A DNA stretch of 64,000 nt, from positions 124,001 to 188,000 of the forward strand of contig NZ_JACSQG010000001.1 in NCBI RefSeq assembly GCF_014836765.1. The letters run 5' to 3'. The notes under the pieces were generated by a model. That model saw only the letters and a program-made list of their open reading frames with translations, was not told where the DNA came from and did not search any database. The DNA comes from Serpens gallinarum. Lineage in GTDB: Bacteria; Pseudomonadota; Gammaproteobacteria; Pseudomonadales; Pseudomonadaceae. Positions within the stretch are counted from its first letter, which is position 1. Every line of letters begins with the position of its first letter. Made by a program: the position numbers and the translations under genes. Shown in pieces: positions 36,397-44,721 of this stretch.

Positions 36397-37062
36397 ATGC
36401 TCAGTCTGCACGGTTTCGCGGTCAGCAACTACTTCAATATGGTCAAGCTGGCCTTGCTGGAAAAAGGCCTGCCGTTCGAGGAAGTCACCGTTTTCAATAC
36501 GCGCAGCGAAGCGTTTCTGGCCAGCAGCCCGCGAGGCAAGGTGCCGGTATTGCAGACCGATGCGGGCTTTATCAGCGAGACCAGTGCCATTCTCGACTAT
36601 CTGGAAGACCGTGGTGAGGGACGGCCTTTGTTACCAGCCGAACCCTATGCCCGTGCCCAGGTGCGGGCCTTGATGAGAGAAATTGAGCTGTACATCGAGT
36701 TGCCGGCCCGGGCGTGCTACCCGGAAGCATTCTTTGGCGCACAGGTCGACGAGGCGATCAAGGCCAAAGCCCGTGGTGAGTTGCTCGGCGGCATTGCCGC
36801 GCTCAAGCGTCACGGGCGTTTTGCGCCCTATGTAGCCGGTGCAGAGTTCAGCCTGGCGGATATCTATTTGCTGTACAGCCTGGACCTGGCCTGCGAGGTG
36901 GCGCGCAAACTGTTTGGCCTCGACCTGCTGGCCGACTTTCCGGCCGCCACCGAGCTGCTTGCCCGTCTCAAGCAGAATCCCCATGTGCAACGCGTGGCCG
37001 CTGATCGGGAGGCGCAGATGCCGGCGTTCCTGGCCATGGTGAAAAATCAGCGTCAGGCCTGA
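36397..37062 (+). CDS. Glutathione S-transferase family protein
   Basis: This 221-residue protein has an N-terminal thioredoxin-like GST domain (residues 1-80, SLHGFAVSNYFNMVKLALLEKGLPFEEV, and the glutathione-contact GKVPVLQTDAGFISETSAILDYLE) and an all-helical C-terminal domain with EFSLADIYLLY. The likely catalytic Ser or Tyr near residues 10-13 (SNYF) is present. The substrate is unknown. It is divergent from the acidic protein gene, 135 bp away. Confidence 0.86.
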   Translation: MLSLHGFAVSNYFNMVKLALLEKGLPFEEVTVFNTRSEAFLASSPRGKVPVLQTDAGFISETSAILDYLEDRGEGRPLLPAEPYARAQVRALMREIELYIELPARACYPEAFFGAQVDEAIKAKARGELLGGIAALKRHGRFAPYVAGAEFSLADIYLLYSLDLACEVARKLFGLDLLADFPAATELLARLKQNPHVQRVAADREAQMPAFLAMVKNQRQA

Positions 37063-37091
37063 TTACTGTGCATCCCTCGCCAGTGTTGCAG

Positions 37092-37661
37092 TCACTTCTG
37101 CCAGGCACAGAAGCAGCCGCTGGCCAGGGTTTGCGTGGCGAGTACCGGACGGCCCTGTAGCAGCGCATCGAGAATCGGCTCGATAAAACTGTTGGCGGAG
37201 GTGCACACCGCGCCTTCGCTGTAAGGGCCAAAGTAGGCAAGCGAGCCTTGTTGATCCCAGATTGCGACGGCAGGGCTGGCCGGCAAACCCTCGGCGCCGG
37301 CAAGCGTCGCCAGAGGTTGCAGGCTGGCCAGCGGAGCAGGCAGCTGGCCTCGACTGCCGGGCTTTTGCAGCGCATAGAACACCGCATGCGGCTGGTCTTG
37401 ATAGCGTTCCAGCAGCTCGGCCAGATGCTGCTGATTGCCGACATTGCATGGACAGGCCGGATCCCAGAAATGCACCACGCGGATGGGCCCGGGCCCGGCA
37501 AGTGCAGCCGGCAGCTGCAATTGCTGGCCGCTGAACAGCGTGGTCTGGTTGTCGAAGGGGCGCAGATACTGGCCCTGATACCACCAGAAGGCCCATGCTA
37601 TGGCGAAGAGCCAGAGGACGGCGAGCAGCCAGGCGAGCACGGTCTTGCGAGTGGGAGACAT
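37092..37661 (-). CDS. Membrane-anchored thioredoxin-fold protein with CPC motif (DUF6436-like)
   Basis: This 189-residue protein has one N-terminal membrane helix (residues 10-30), then a thioredoxin-like periplasmic domain with RVVHFWDPACPCNVGNQQHLAELL. The cysteines form CPC rather than CxxC. A C-terminal CFCAW adds two more. The fold suggests redox or thiol handling outside the inner membrane, but no partner is known. Assignment to DUF6436 is from memory and tentative. Confidence 0.72.
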   Translation of the reverse strand: MSPTRKTVLAWLLAVLWLFAIAWAFWWYQGQYLRPFDNQTTLFSGQQLQLPAALAGPGPIRVVHFWDPACPCNVGNQQHLAELLERYQDQPHAVFYALQKPGSRGQLPAPLASLQPLATLAGAEGLPASPAVAIWDQQGSLAYFGPYSEGAVCTSANSFIEPILDALLQGRPVLATQTLASGCFCAWQK

Positions 37662-37786
37662 GGTCAGGGGCGGGGTGGACTAAAGGACGTATAGCTTGCC
37701 ATGGAGCGGGGCCTGGCAGTATACCAATGGGCCAGAGTGGCGCGGCCCATCCGCTGCTCTTTGCGTCTGACCTTGGTAAAAACCCC

Positions 37787-38722
37787 ATGATTGATGTCTT
37801 CCAGCCCGAACTTCTGCGTGCCGCTCTGCGACCCTTGGCCGCGGAGCAGGACGAGTCGCCGCAATCGCTGGCGTATCGCAGTTTCTATGGTCTGGACCTA
37901 GCCCATCCTGACGTCAGCACCCGGCTCGGCACTGTGCGTGCAGGGCCTTATCGGCTGGCGGTGCAAGCCTGGTGGCCACCGCGGGCCGAGGGCAGCGTGC
38001 TGTTGCTACACGGCTATTACGACCACATGGGCCTGTATCGGCATGTGATCGATTGGGCGTTGCGGATGAATTTCGCCGTGCTGAGCTGCGACCTGCCCGG
38101 TCACGGGCTGTCCAGCGGACCGCGCGCCAGCATCGGTGATTTCGGCGAATACCAGAGTGCTCTGCATGCTCTGTTCAGCCAGGCCGAAGCCCTGGCGATG
38201 CCCCGCCCTTGGCACTTGTGCGGACAGAGCACCGGTGCCGCAATCCTGATCGATCACCTGCTGCATGCCCGGCGGCGTCCCGAATTGGGTGAAACCATCC
38301 TGCTGGCCCCTTTGGTGCGCCCGCGCTCCTGGGGCTGGTCACAGCTGAGCTACCATCTGGCAAGGCCCTTTGTGGATTCGATACCTCGCCGTTTCAGTGT
38401 CAATTCCGGCGATCAGCAGTTCATTGATTTCGTGCACACTCGTGATCCGCTGCAGCCACGGGTCTTGCCGACCGCCTGGGTCGGCGCGCTGGCGCGCTGG
38501 ATTCCGCGTATCGAAGGTGCCTCGCGCAGCGCCTACAGCCCGCTGATCGTGCAGGGCGAAGAGGACATGACGGTGGATTGGCGACACAATCTGGATGTCC
38601 TGCAAGACAAATTCAGCCAACCGCGCACCTTGTTATTACGCGATGCCCGCCATCATCTGGCCAATGAACGGGAGTTGGTGCGCGAGCAGTACTTTTCTTT
38701 TTTACGTGAGCATCTGGGGTGA
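37787..38722 (+). CDS. Alpha/beta hydrolase (lysophospholipase-like)
   Basis: This 311-residue serine hydrolase has the oxyanion region LLHGYYDHMGLY, the nucleophile elbow CGQSTG (GxSxG) and the catalytic His in RDARHHLANER near the C-terminus, with the acid expected in VQGEEDMTVDW. It resembles the monoacylglycerol-lipase/lysophospholipase group. The ATG at 37787 begins the family sequence. An upstream frame overlaps the preceding divergent gene and is rejected. The substrate is unknown. Confidence 0.83.
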   Translation: MIDVFQPELLRAALRPLAAEQDESPQSLAYRSFYGLDLAHPDVSTRLGTVRAGPYRLAVQAWWPPRAEGSVLLLHGYYDHMGLYRHVIDWALRMNFAVLSCDLPGHGLSSGPRASIGDFGEYQSALHALFSQAEALAMPRPWHLCGQSTGAAILIDHLLHARRRPELGETILLAPLVRPRSWGWSQLSYHLARPFVDSIPRRFSVNSGDQQFIDFVHTRDPLQPRVLPTAWVGALARWIPRIEGASRSAYSPLIVQGEEDMTVDWRHNLDVLQDKFSQPRTLLLRDARHHLANERELVREQYFSFLREHLG

Positions 38723-38759
38723 GGTACCGCCTGATCGGCGGCGCGTGCAACGTCAGGGG

Positions 38760-39518
38760 TTAGAGTGGCTGAAGCTCCTCAGTACCTTGCCCCACCGCCA
38801 GGGCTGCGCGCAGCGCGGCCAGGGCAGCCTGATAATACGCCTGGCCGCCGGGTGAATCGGCAAATGCCACGAAGGCGCTCAGTTCCTGCTCGGACAGGTC
38901 GCGATAGACGTGCAGCAGCGTGTTGTCGAGATTGGTTTCAATCTGGCGCATCAGCCGCTGGCGCTGGGTATTGAGCAGTCCGCGGGTCTGGGCGTTGCCG
39001 AACGGCAGGCCGGGAATCATCTGGCTGAGACTGTCGGCGGCGACGCCGGCCAGCGCCAGGCTGACTTCCGCGCCGGCCTCGCTGGCGGGCAAGGCCTGGG
39101 CAAGGCGCTGGATCAGCGCCCGGCGGCTGTCCGTAACGGTGGGCAGCGGCATGCCCTTGGCATAGCGCTGCAAGGCGGCTTTGCTGGAGGCCTCGACTTC
39201 GGCGGCGACGATCTTGCGCCCCAGAGGGCTGGTGAAAAACCGCAGTGCCGGTTGCGGGTCGGCGAGTTGCTGGCGCAGGGTCGCCAGGGCGCGGTTGTCC
39301 ATGGCAGCAGGTTGGAAACGGCGATTGCTGTTTTCCACCAAGGCGGCGAACACCGCCGGTGGCAGGCTGCTGCGATAGCGCTGCTGTGCCACGCTCAGGG
39401 CATCATGGAAATGGGCGCGTTGTTGCGGCCAGCCGCCCGCCTGGTACAGGCGAGCATGGTCATCGGCGAAAGCAGGCAGGCTGAGCAGGGCCAGACACAG
39501 GCCAAGGAAAAAGTGCAT
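38760..39518 (-). CDS. Periplasmic DUF2059-like protein
   Basis: This 252-residue protein has a signal peptide (MHFFLGLCLALLSLPAFA) followed by a helical domain. The C-terminal half (YRDLSEQELSAFVAFADSPGGQAYYQAALAALR) has the pattern of DUF2059, for which no function is established. A related repeat of the same pattern lies nearer the N-terminus. The ATG at 39518 with GGAGTTCCC upstream begins the signal peptide. Confidence 0.75.
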   Translation of the reverse strand: MHFFLGLCLALLSLPAFADDHARLYQAGGWPQQRAHFHDALSVAQQRYRSSLPPAVFAALVENSNRRFQPAAMDNRALATLRQQLADPQPALRFFTSPLGRKIVAAEVEASSKAALQRYAKGMPLPTVTDSRRALIQRLAQALPASEAGAEVSLALAGVAADSLSQMIPGLPFGNAQTRGLLNTQRQRLMRQIETNLDNTLLHVYRDLSEQELSAFVAFADSPGGQAYYQAALAALRAALAVGQGTEELQPL

Positions 39519-39586
39519 GGGAACTCCAGTCATGCGGGTAGTAATCAAATGGATTGATGAAGGGAAGGTAAAAGGAGAGAACGAGC

Positions 39587-40276
39587 ATGGCGAATACACC
39601 TCGTCCGTCGTTACACAAGTCACTATGCGTAGGCATTTGCGCCACTCTAGAATGCCCGCTCCTCCACCCTTCTGGTGACTCTTCCTTGCTGGCTCCTATT
39701 ATCGACGACCTCGTGACTCACGGCTGGTCGCAACAGCCCGTGTTCCTTCCGCAGACTCTGACCGCTGAACTGGCGCAAGAGTGCCGTACCCGTAACGCCG
39801 CCGGCGAATTGGCGCCAGCGGCCATTGGCCGGGGCGGCGGGCAGATCGTCAACGAAGGGATCCGCAACGACCATATTCTATGGCTGGAAGCGGGGCAATC
39901 GGCAGCGGGCGATCAGTATCTGGCATTGCTCGATGAGTTGCGCCAGGCGCTCAATAGGGAATTGTTTCTTGGCCTGGAGGAGCTGGAGTGTCACTTCGCG
40001 CTCTATCCGCCGGGTGGCTATTACCTGCGCCACCTGGACCGCTTTCGCGATGATGACTGCCGCACGGTGACTGTCGTGGCCTATCTCAACGAGGCTGACT
40101 GGTTGCCCGAGCATGGCGGTGCCTTGCGGTTGCATTTGCCGGATGGCCCACGGGACGTGGTGCCGATGGGCGGGACGCTGATCTGCTTCATGTCCGACCG
40201 GATCGAGCATGAGGTGTTACCCGCCACACGGCCGCGATTGTCGCTGGCGGGCTGGTTTCGTCGCCGGCCGCTGTAA
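39587..40276 (+). CDS. 2-oxoglutarate/Fe(II)-dependent oxygenase
   Basis: This 229-residue protein has the Fe-binding HxD...H set: RHLDRF for the first His and Asp, and HEVLPATRPRLSLAGWF for the distal His and the 2OG-binding Arg. It belongs to the prolyl 4-hydroxylase-like family with a jelly-roll fold. Its target is unknown; protein hydroxylation is one possibility. The ATG at 39587 has GGAGAG upstream. The first 40 or so residues are poorly conserved, and a later TTG start is possible. Confidence 0.8.
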   Translation: MANTPRPSLHKSLCVGICATLECPLLHPSGDSSLLAPIIDDLVTHGWSQQPVFLPQTLTAELAQECRTRNAAGELAPAAIGRGGGQIVNEGIRNDHILWLEAGQSAAGDQYLALLDELRQALNRELFLGLEELECHFALYPPGGYYLRHLDRFRDDDCRTVTVVAYLNEADWLPEHGGALRLHLPDGPRDVVPMGGTLICFMSDRIEHEVLPATRPRLSLAGWFRRRPL

Positions 40277-40316
40277 CCGGCGGTGGAATTTCAACCGTTT
40301 AGGCAGGGGGACTGTT

Positions 40317-40835
40317 GTGGAAAAGATTCTGGTAAGCGCCTGCCTGCTGGGGCAGCGGGTGCGCTATGACGGTGGCAGTCACGGCCCGTTCGATCTGTTG
40401 CGCCAGTGGCGGGCCGAAGGGCGACTGGTTGCGTTGTGTCCGGAAGTGAGCGGCGGCTTGCCGACGCCACGTCCGCCCGCGGAAATTCCGGGCGGGCAGG
40501 GCGCAGCGGTGCTGGATGGCCGTGTGGCGGTGATCAGTATCGACGGAGCTGATGTCAGCGCTGCCTTTGTGACAGGTGCGCAGGCTGCCTTGCGGTTGGT
40601 GCGCGAACACGGCCTGCGCCTGGCGGTGCTCAAGGCGCGTAGCCCATCTTGTGGCAATCAACAGAACTATGACGGCAGTTTCAGCGGCACGCTGGTCGAT
40701 GGCGAAGGCGTCACGGCCGCCGCGCTGCGCCGAGCCGGTGTGCATGTGTTCAACGAGCAGCAGTTGGACGCGGCGGCTGAGGCGTTGCGGCAGCTCGAAT
40801 TTGACCCGAATGCGAGGCGTAACCTGCGGGGCTGA
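40317..40835 (+). CDS. DUF523 family protein
   Basis: This 172-residue protein with MEKILVSACLLGQRVRYDG-like N-terminus (GTG start), ALCPEVSGGLPTPRPP and LKARSPSCGNQQNYDGSFSGTLVDGEGVTAAALRRAGV matches the DUF523 family. Conserved cysteines at about residues 9, 41 and 113 suggest an iron-sulfur cluster or thiol chemistry. No function is proven. The upstream CAGGGGGA supports the GTG at 40317. Confidence 0.82.
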   Translation: MEKILVSACLLGQRVRYDGGSHGPFDLLRQWRAEGRLVALCPEVSGGLPTPRPPAEIPGGQGAAVLDGRVAVISIDGADVSAAFVTGAQAALRLVREHGLRLAVLKARSPSCGNQQNYDGSFSGTLVDGEGVTAAALRRAGVHVFNEQQLDAAAEALRQLEFDPNARRNLRG

Positions 40836-40862
40836 CGGCAGTGAGACGGTGTGACCAGAAAC

Positions 40863-40891
40863 AAAAAAGGGAGGCCATTGGCCTCCCTTTT
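40863..40891. terminator. Bidirectional terminator between DUF523 and serA
   Basis: AAAGGGAGGCC and GGCCTCCCTTT form a stem with A and T tails on both sides. It separates two convergent genes. Confidence 0.92.
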
Positions 40892-40908
40892 CTATCCGCT
40901 GCGCGCGC

Positions 40909-42138
40909 TTAGAACAGTACGCGGCTACGGATGGTGCCCTTCACGTCGTGCAGCTTTTGCAGCGCCAGATCGGAGTAGGCGGCGTCGACGTCGATCACCA
41001 CGTAGCCGACCGATTCGTTGGTCTGCAGGAACTGGCCGGAGATGTTGATGCCGTTCTCGGCGAACACCGTGTTGATCTCGCTCATCACGCCGGGAATGTT
41101 CTGGTGGATGTGCAGCAGGCGGTGCTTGCCCGGGTGCGACGGCAGGGCCACTTCGGGGAAGTTGACCGAGGACACCGAGGTGCCGTTGTCGCTGTACTTG
41201 ACCAGCTTCTCGGCGACTTCCAAACCGATGTTGGCTTGGGCTTCAGCAGTGGAGCCGCCGATGTGCGGCGTCAGAATGACCTTGTCCAGGCCGCGCAGCG
41301 GGCTGACGAATTCCTCGTTGTTGGAGCGTGGCTCCACCGGGAACACGTCGATGGCGGCGCCGATCAGGTGCTCGTCTTCGATGGCCTTGGCCAGCGGCTC
41401 GATTTCCACCACGGTGCCGCGCGAGGCGTTGATCAGGATGCCGCCCTTCTTCATGGCGCGGATTTCCGCTTCGCCAATCATCCACTGGGTGGAAGGCAGT
41501 TCCGGTACGTGCAGGGAGACGATGTCGCAGTGGCCCAGCAGTTCGTGCAGGTTGCCGATCTGTGTGGCGTTGCCCAGCGGCAGCTTGGTCACCACGTCAT
41601 AGAAGAAGACCTGCATGCCCAGCGCTTCAGCCAGCACCGACAGTTGGGTGCCGATCGAACCGTAGCCCACGATACCCAGCTTCTTGCCGCGGATCTCGAA
41701 GGAGTTGGCCGCCGACTTGATCCAGCCGCCGCGGTGGCAGACCGCGTTCTTTTCCGGAATGCCGCGCAGCAGCAGGATGGCCTCAGCCAGCACCAGTTCA
41801 GCCACGGAGCGGGTGTTGGAATAGGGCGCATTGAACACGGCAATGCCGCGCTCACGGGCAGCGTTGAGGTCGACCTGGTTGGTACCGATGCAGAAGCAAC
41901 CGACCGCGACGAGTTTTTTCGCGCAATCGAAGACTTCTTCGGTCAGCTGGGTGCGCGAGCGAATGCCAATGAAGTGGGCGTCAGCGATCTTTTCCTTGAG
42001 TTCCGCCTCCGGCAGCGCGCCGACAAGGTATTCGATGTTGGTGTACCCGGCGGCCTTCAGGGTATCCACGGCGTTCTGGTGAACCCCTTCCAGAAGAAGG
42101 AACTTGATTTTGCTCTTGTCGAGGCTGGTCTTGCTCAT
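40909..42138 (-). CDS. serA: D-3-phosphoglycerate dehydrogenase
   Basis: This 409-residue NAD-dependent enzyme starts serine synthesis by oxidising 3-phosphoglycerate. The Rossmann motif GYGSIGTQL, the catalytic region NASRGTVVEIEPLAKAIE and the His in TPHIGGSTAEAQ are present. The C-terminal ACT domain (SVGYVVIDVD) gives serine feedback inhibition. It can also reduce 2-ketoglutarate to D-2-hydroxyglutarate, which the divergent neighbour reoxidises. The 200-bp gap is a shared promoter region. Confidence 0.96.
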   Translation of the reverse strand: MSKTSLDKSKIKFLLLEGVHQNAVDTLKAAGYTNIEYLVGALPEAELKEKIADAHFIGIRSRTQLTEEVFDCAKKLVAVGCFCIGTNQVDLNAARERGIAVFNAPYSNTRSVAELVLAEAILLLRGIPEKNAVCHRGGWIKSAANSFEIRGKKLGIVGYGSIGTQLSVLAEALGMQVFFYDVVTKLPLGNATQIGNLHELLGHCDIVSLHVPELPSTQWMIGEAEIRAMKKGGILINASRGTVVEIEPLAKAIEDEHLIGAAIDVFPVEPRSNNEEFVSPLRGLDKVILTPHIGGSTAEAQANIGLEVAEKLVKYSDNGTSVSSVNFPEVALPSHPGKHRLLHIHQNIPGVMSEINTVFAENGINISGQFLQTNESVGYVVIDVDAAYSDLALQKLHDVKGTIRSRVLF

Positions 42139-42338
42139 CTGCGTACCTGTGATCCCGTTTTGAATGGCAGGGGAGCGGTCAGCGGCATTGGCTGGCCGGG
42201 CCGGCGTCGGCCGGCCCCGGAAATCGGCCGAAGCGCACGATTAGCGGGGGGCATATGCTAGCATGATCTCCTTTTTTCTGGCTCGGTCGCGACCTGAACT
42301 GTGCTCAGGGCGACCATGAATGATTCGAGAGTTCCACA

Positions 42339-43733
42339 ATGACCCAAGCCGCCCTGATCGAACAACTGAAGACCCTGGTCGAGCCGGGAAAAGTCCTCAC
42401 CGACGCCGCCTCGCTGGAGGCCTACGGCAAGGACTGGACCAAGCATTTCGCGCCCGCACCGAGCGCCATTGTCTTCCCGAAAAGCATCGAGCAGGTGCAA
42501 GCCATTGTGCGCTGGGCCAATCAGCACCAAGTCGCGCTGGTGCCCTCGGGCGGGCGTACCGGCCTGTCGGCTGCGGCCGTGGCGGCCAATGGTGAAGTGG
42601 TTGTATCGTTCGACTACATGAATCAGATTCTCGAACTCAACGAGTTCGACCGTACCGCTCGCTGCCAGGCCGGCGTGGTCACCAAGCAGCTGCAACTGGC
42701 TGCGGAAGAAAAGGGCTTGTACTACCCGGTGGACTTCGCCTCGTCCGGCTCCAGCCAGGTCGGCGGCAACATTGGCACCAATGCCGGCGGCATCAAGGTG
42801 ATTCGCTACGGCATGACCCGCAATTGGGTCGCCGGCATGAAAGTGGTGACCGGCGCAGGCGAGATTCTCGAGCTGAACAAGGATCTGATCAAGAACGCCA
42901 CCGGCTATGACTTGCGCCAGCTGTTCATCGGCGCCGAAGGCACCCTGGGCTTCGTGGTCGAGGCCACCATGCGCCTGGAGCGTACGCCGAAGAATCTCAC
43001 CGCGATGGTGCTCGGCACCGCCGACTTCGACGCGGTCATGCCGGTGCTGCATGCCTTCCAGAGCAAGCTCGATCTGACCGCGTTTGAGTTCTTCTCCGAC
43101 AAGGCTCTGGCCAAGGTGCTGGGCCGAGGCGATGTACCGGCACCGTTCGAGACCGAGTGCCCGTTCTATGCGCTGCTGGAGTTCGAAGCCATCAGCGAAG
43201 ACATCGCCAACGAGGCGCTGGCGATCTTCGAGCATTGCGTCGAGCAGGGCTGGGTATTGGATGGCGTGATGAGCCAGAGCGAGCAGCAGTTGCACAACCT
43301 GTGGAAGCTGCGCGAGTACATTTCTGAAACCATCAGCCACTGGACGCCCTACAAGAACGACATCTCGGTGACCGTTTCCAAGGTGCCGGCGTTCCTCAAG
43401 GATATCGACGCTATTGTCGAGGCCAACTACCCGGACTTCGAGGTGGTATGGTTCGGCCACATTGGCGACGGCAACCTGCACCTGAACATCCTCAAGCCCG
43501 ATGCCATGGACAAGGACGAGTTCTTCGCCAAGTGCGCCACGGTGAACAAGTGGGTGTTCGAGACCGTCGAGCGCTACAACGGCTCGATCTCCGCCGAACA
43601 CGGTGTGGGCATGACCAAGCGTGATTACCTGGGTTACAGCCGCTCGCCCGCGGAAATTGCCTGCATGAAGGCGGTCAAGGCGGTGTTCGACCCCAATGGC
43701 ATCATGAACCCCGGCAAGATTTTTGCGGTTTGA
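42339..43733 (+). CDS. D-2-hydroxyglutarate dehydrogenase (FAD-binding)
   Basis: This 464-residue flavoenzyme has an FAD-binding PCMH domain (residues 40-220, with VPSGGRTGLSAAAV and GSSQVGGNIGTNAGGIKVIRYG), and a C-terminal FAD-oxidase domain with HIGDGNLHLNIL and AEHGVGMTKRDYLGYSRS. D-2-hydroxyglutarate produced by SerA is oxidised to 2-ketoglutarate, and electrons pass to the ETF. Work in P. stutzeri showed this pairing drives serine synthesis. The divergent serA next to it fits. It could act on other D-2-hydroxy acids too. Confidence 0.88.
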   Translation: MTQAALIEQLKTLVEPGKVLTDAASLEAYGKDWTKHFAPAPSAIVFPKSIEQVQAIVRWANQHQVALVPSGGRTGLSAAAVAANGEVVVSFDYMNQILELNEFDRTARCQAGVVTKQLQLAAEEKGLYYPVDFASSGSSQVGGNIGTNAGGIKVIRYGMTRNWVAGMKVVTGAGEILELNKDLIKNATGYDLRQLFIGAEGTLGFVVEATMRLERTPKNLTAMVLGTADFDAVMPVLHAFQSKLDLTAFEFFSDKALAKVLGRGDVPAPFETECPFYALLEFEAISEDIANEALAIFEHCVEQGWVLDGVMSQSEQQLHNLWKLREYISETISHWTPYKNDISVTVSKVPAFLKDIDAIVEANYPDFEVVWFGHIGDGNLHLNILKPDAMDKDEFFAKCATVNKWVFETVERYNGSISAEHGVGMTKRDYLGYSRSPAEIACMKAVKAVFDPNGIMNPGKIFAV

Positions 43734-43770
43734 TTCGCTCTGACAACAACAAGCCTTTCAAGGAGTCGCC

Positions 43771-44436
43771 ATGAGCTACCAACACCAATACATTGACGGC
43801 ACCACCATTCATTACCCGCTGGGCAAGGTGGTCTGCGTGGGGCGCAACTACGCCGAACATGCCAAGGAGCTGAACAACCCGGTGCCCACCGAGCCGTTGC
43901 TGTTTATCAAGCCAGGCAGTTGCACGGTATCGCTGATAGGTGGATTCAGCATTCCCGAAGAGCGCGGCGGTGTGCATTACGAGGCGGAAATCGCCGTGTT
44001 GATTGGCAAGCCGCTGTCGCGCCGGCCAAGTGTCGAGGAAGTGCTGGATGCCATTTCCGGCCTTGCGCCGGCCTTGGACCTGACCCTGCGCGACGTACAG
44101 AGCGCGCTCAAGGAAAAGGGCCTGCCTTGGGAGATTGCCAAGTCGTTCGACGGCGCCTGTGTGCTGGCGCCCTTCGTGCCCGGCGACGCCATCGCTGACT
44201 TAGCCGACCTGGGCATTCGCCTGAGCATCAATGGCGAAGTGCGCCAGGATGGCCACAGTTACGACATGCTCAACCCCATCGTGCCGCTGATCCAGCACAT
44301 GGCCGGGCATTTCAATCTGCAGCCTGGCGACGTGATCCTCACGGGCACGCCCGCCGGCGTTGGCCCGCTGCAGCGTGGTGACGAACTGGTCCTCGAGTTG
44401 CCGGGCCTGTCGCGCTTCGAAAGCCGCGTGTTGTAA
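43771..44436 (+). CDS. Fumarylacetoacetate hydrolase (FAH) family protein
   Basis: This 221-residue FAH-fold enzyme has VVCVGRNYAEHAKELNNPVPTEPLLFIKPG, YEAEIAVLIGKPL with the metal-binding Glu, DLTLRDVQ and LTGTPAGVGPLQRGDE, all expected of the family. FAH-family members cleave C-C bonds in diketo acids or decarboxylate oxaloacetate. The substrate is unknown. It lies 37 bp after the D-2-hydroxyglutarate dehydrogenase gene and is probably co-transcribed. Confidence 0.87.
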   Translation: MSYQHQYIDGTTIHYPLGKVVCVGRNYAEHAKELNNPVPTEPLLFIKPGSCTVSLIGGFSIPEERGGVHYEAEIAVLIGKPLSRRPSVEEVLDAISGLAPALDLTLRDVQSALKEKGLPWEIAKSFDGACVLAPFVPGDAIADLADLGIRLSINGEVRQDGHSYDMLNPIVPLIQHMAGHFNLQPGDVILTGTPAGVGPLQRGDELVLELPGLSRFESRVL

Positions 44437-44472
44437 ACCGGTCTCTCGCATAACTCGCCACCTGCTGACTCT

Positions 44473-44546
44473 GTAGGAGCGACGTGTCCGCGATTTGAGG
44501 GCCATTTCCGTGCTGCCGATATCGCGGACACGTCCGCTCCTCCTAC
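44473..44546. repeat. Pair of inverted REP elements (REPIN-like)
   Basis: GTAGGAGCGACGTGTCCGCGAT (44473-44494) faces ATCGCGGACACGTCCGCTCC at 44521-44540 and TCCTAC at 44541-44546, with 26 bases between. The sequence belongs to the Pseudomonas REP class (GTAGGAGC...GCGAT). A paired inverted arrangement is typical of REPINs spread by RAYT transposases. It lies just after the FAH-family gene. Confidence 0.8.
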
Positions 44547-44633
44547 CAAGCGACCCCGATAAGGCAAATCGCCTATGGGTACCGACCCTCTGCCGCAGCC
44601 AAACGAGCTGCGCCTGGGTCAGACACGCGGTCT

Positions 44634-44671
44634 TTAAGCTTCGTTTAAGGCGCTCTTCAGCTTCGCTTCAG
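44634..44671 (+). promoter_or_regulatory. Four phased half-sites of BqsR/CarR type before the carO-like gene
   Basis: TTAAG-N6-TTAAG (44634-44649) is followed six bases later by TTCAG-N6-TTCAG (44656-44671), so the four repeats all have an 11-bp period. The first pair is an exact match to the TTAAG-N6-TTAAG motif reported for the P. aeruginosa response regulator BqsR (CarR), which acts on Fe(II) or Ca and controls PA0320 (carO), a homologue of the next gene. The second pair is an imperfect copy. The array ends 50 bp before the start codon. Confidence 0.7.
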
Positions 44672-44721
44672 CGGCTAGGCTTACCCTGTGCTGGTCAAAC
44701 CATGATCAAGGGGTAAACCTC

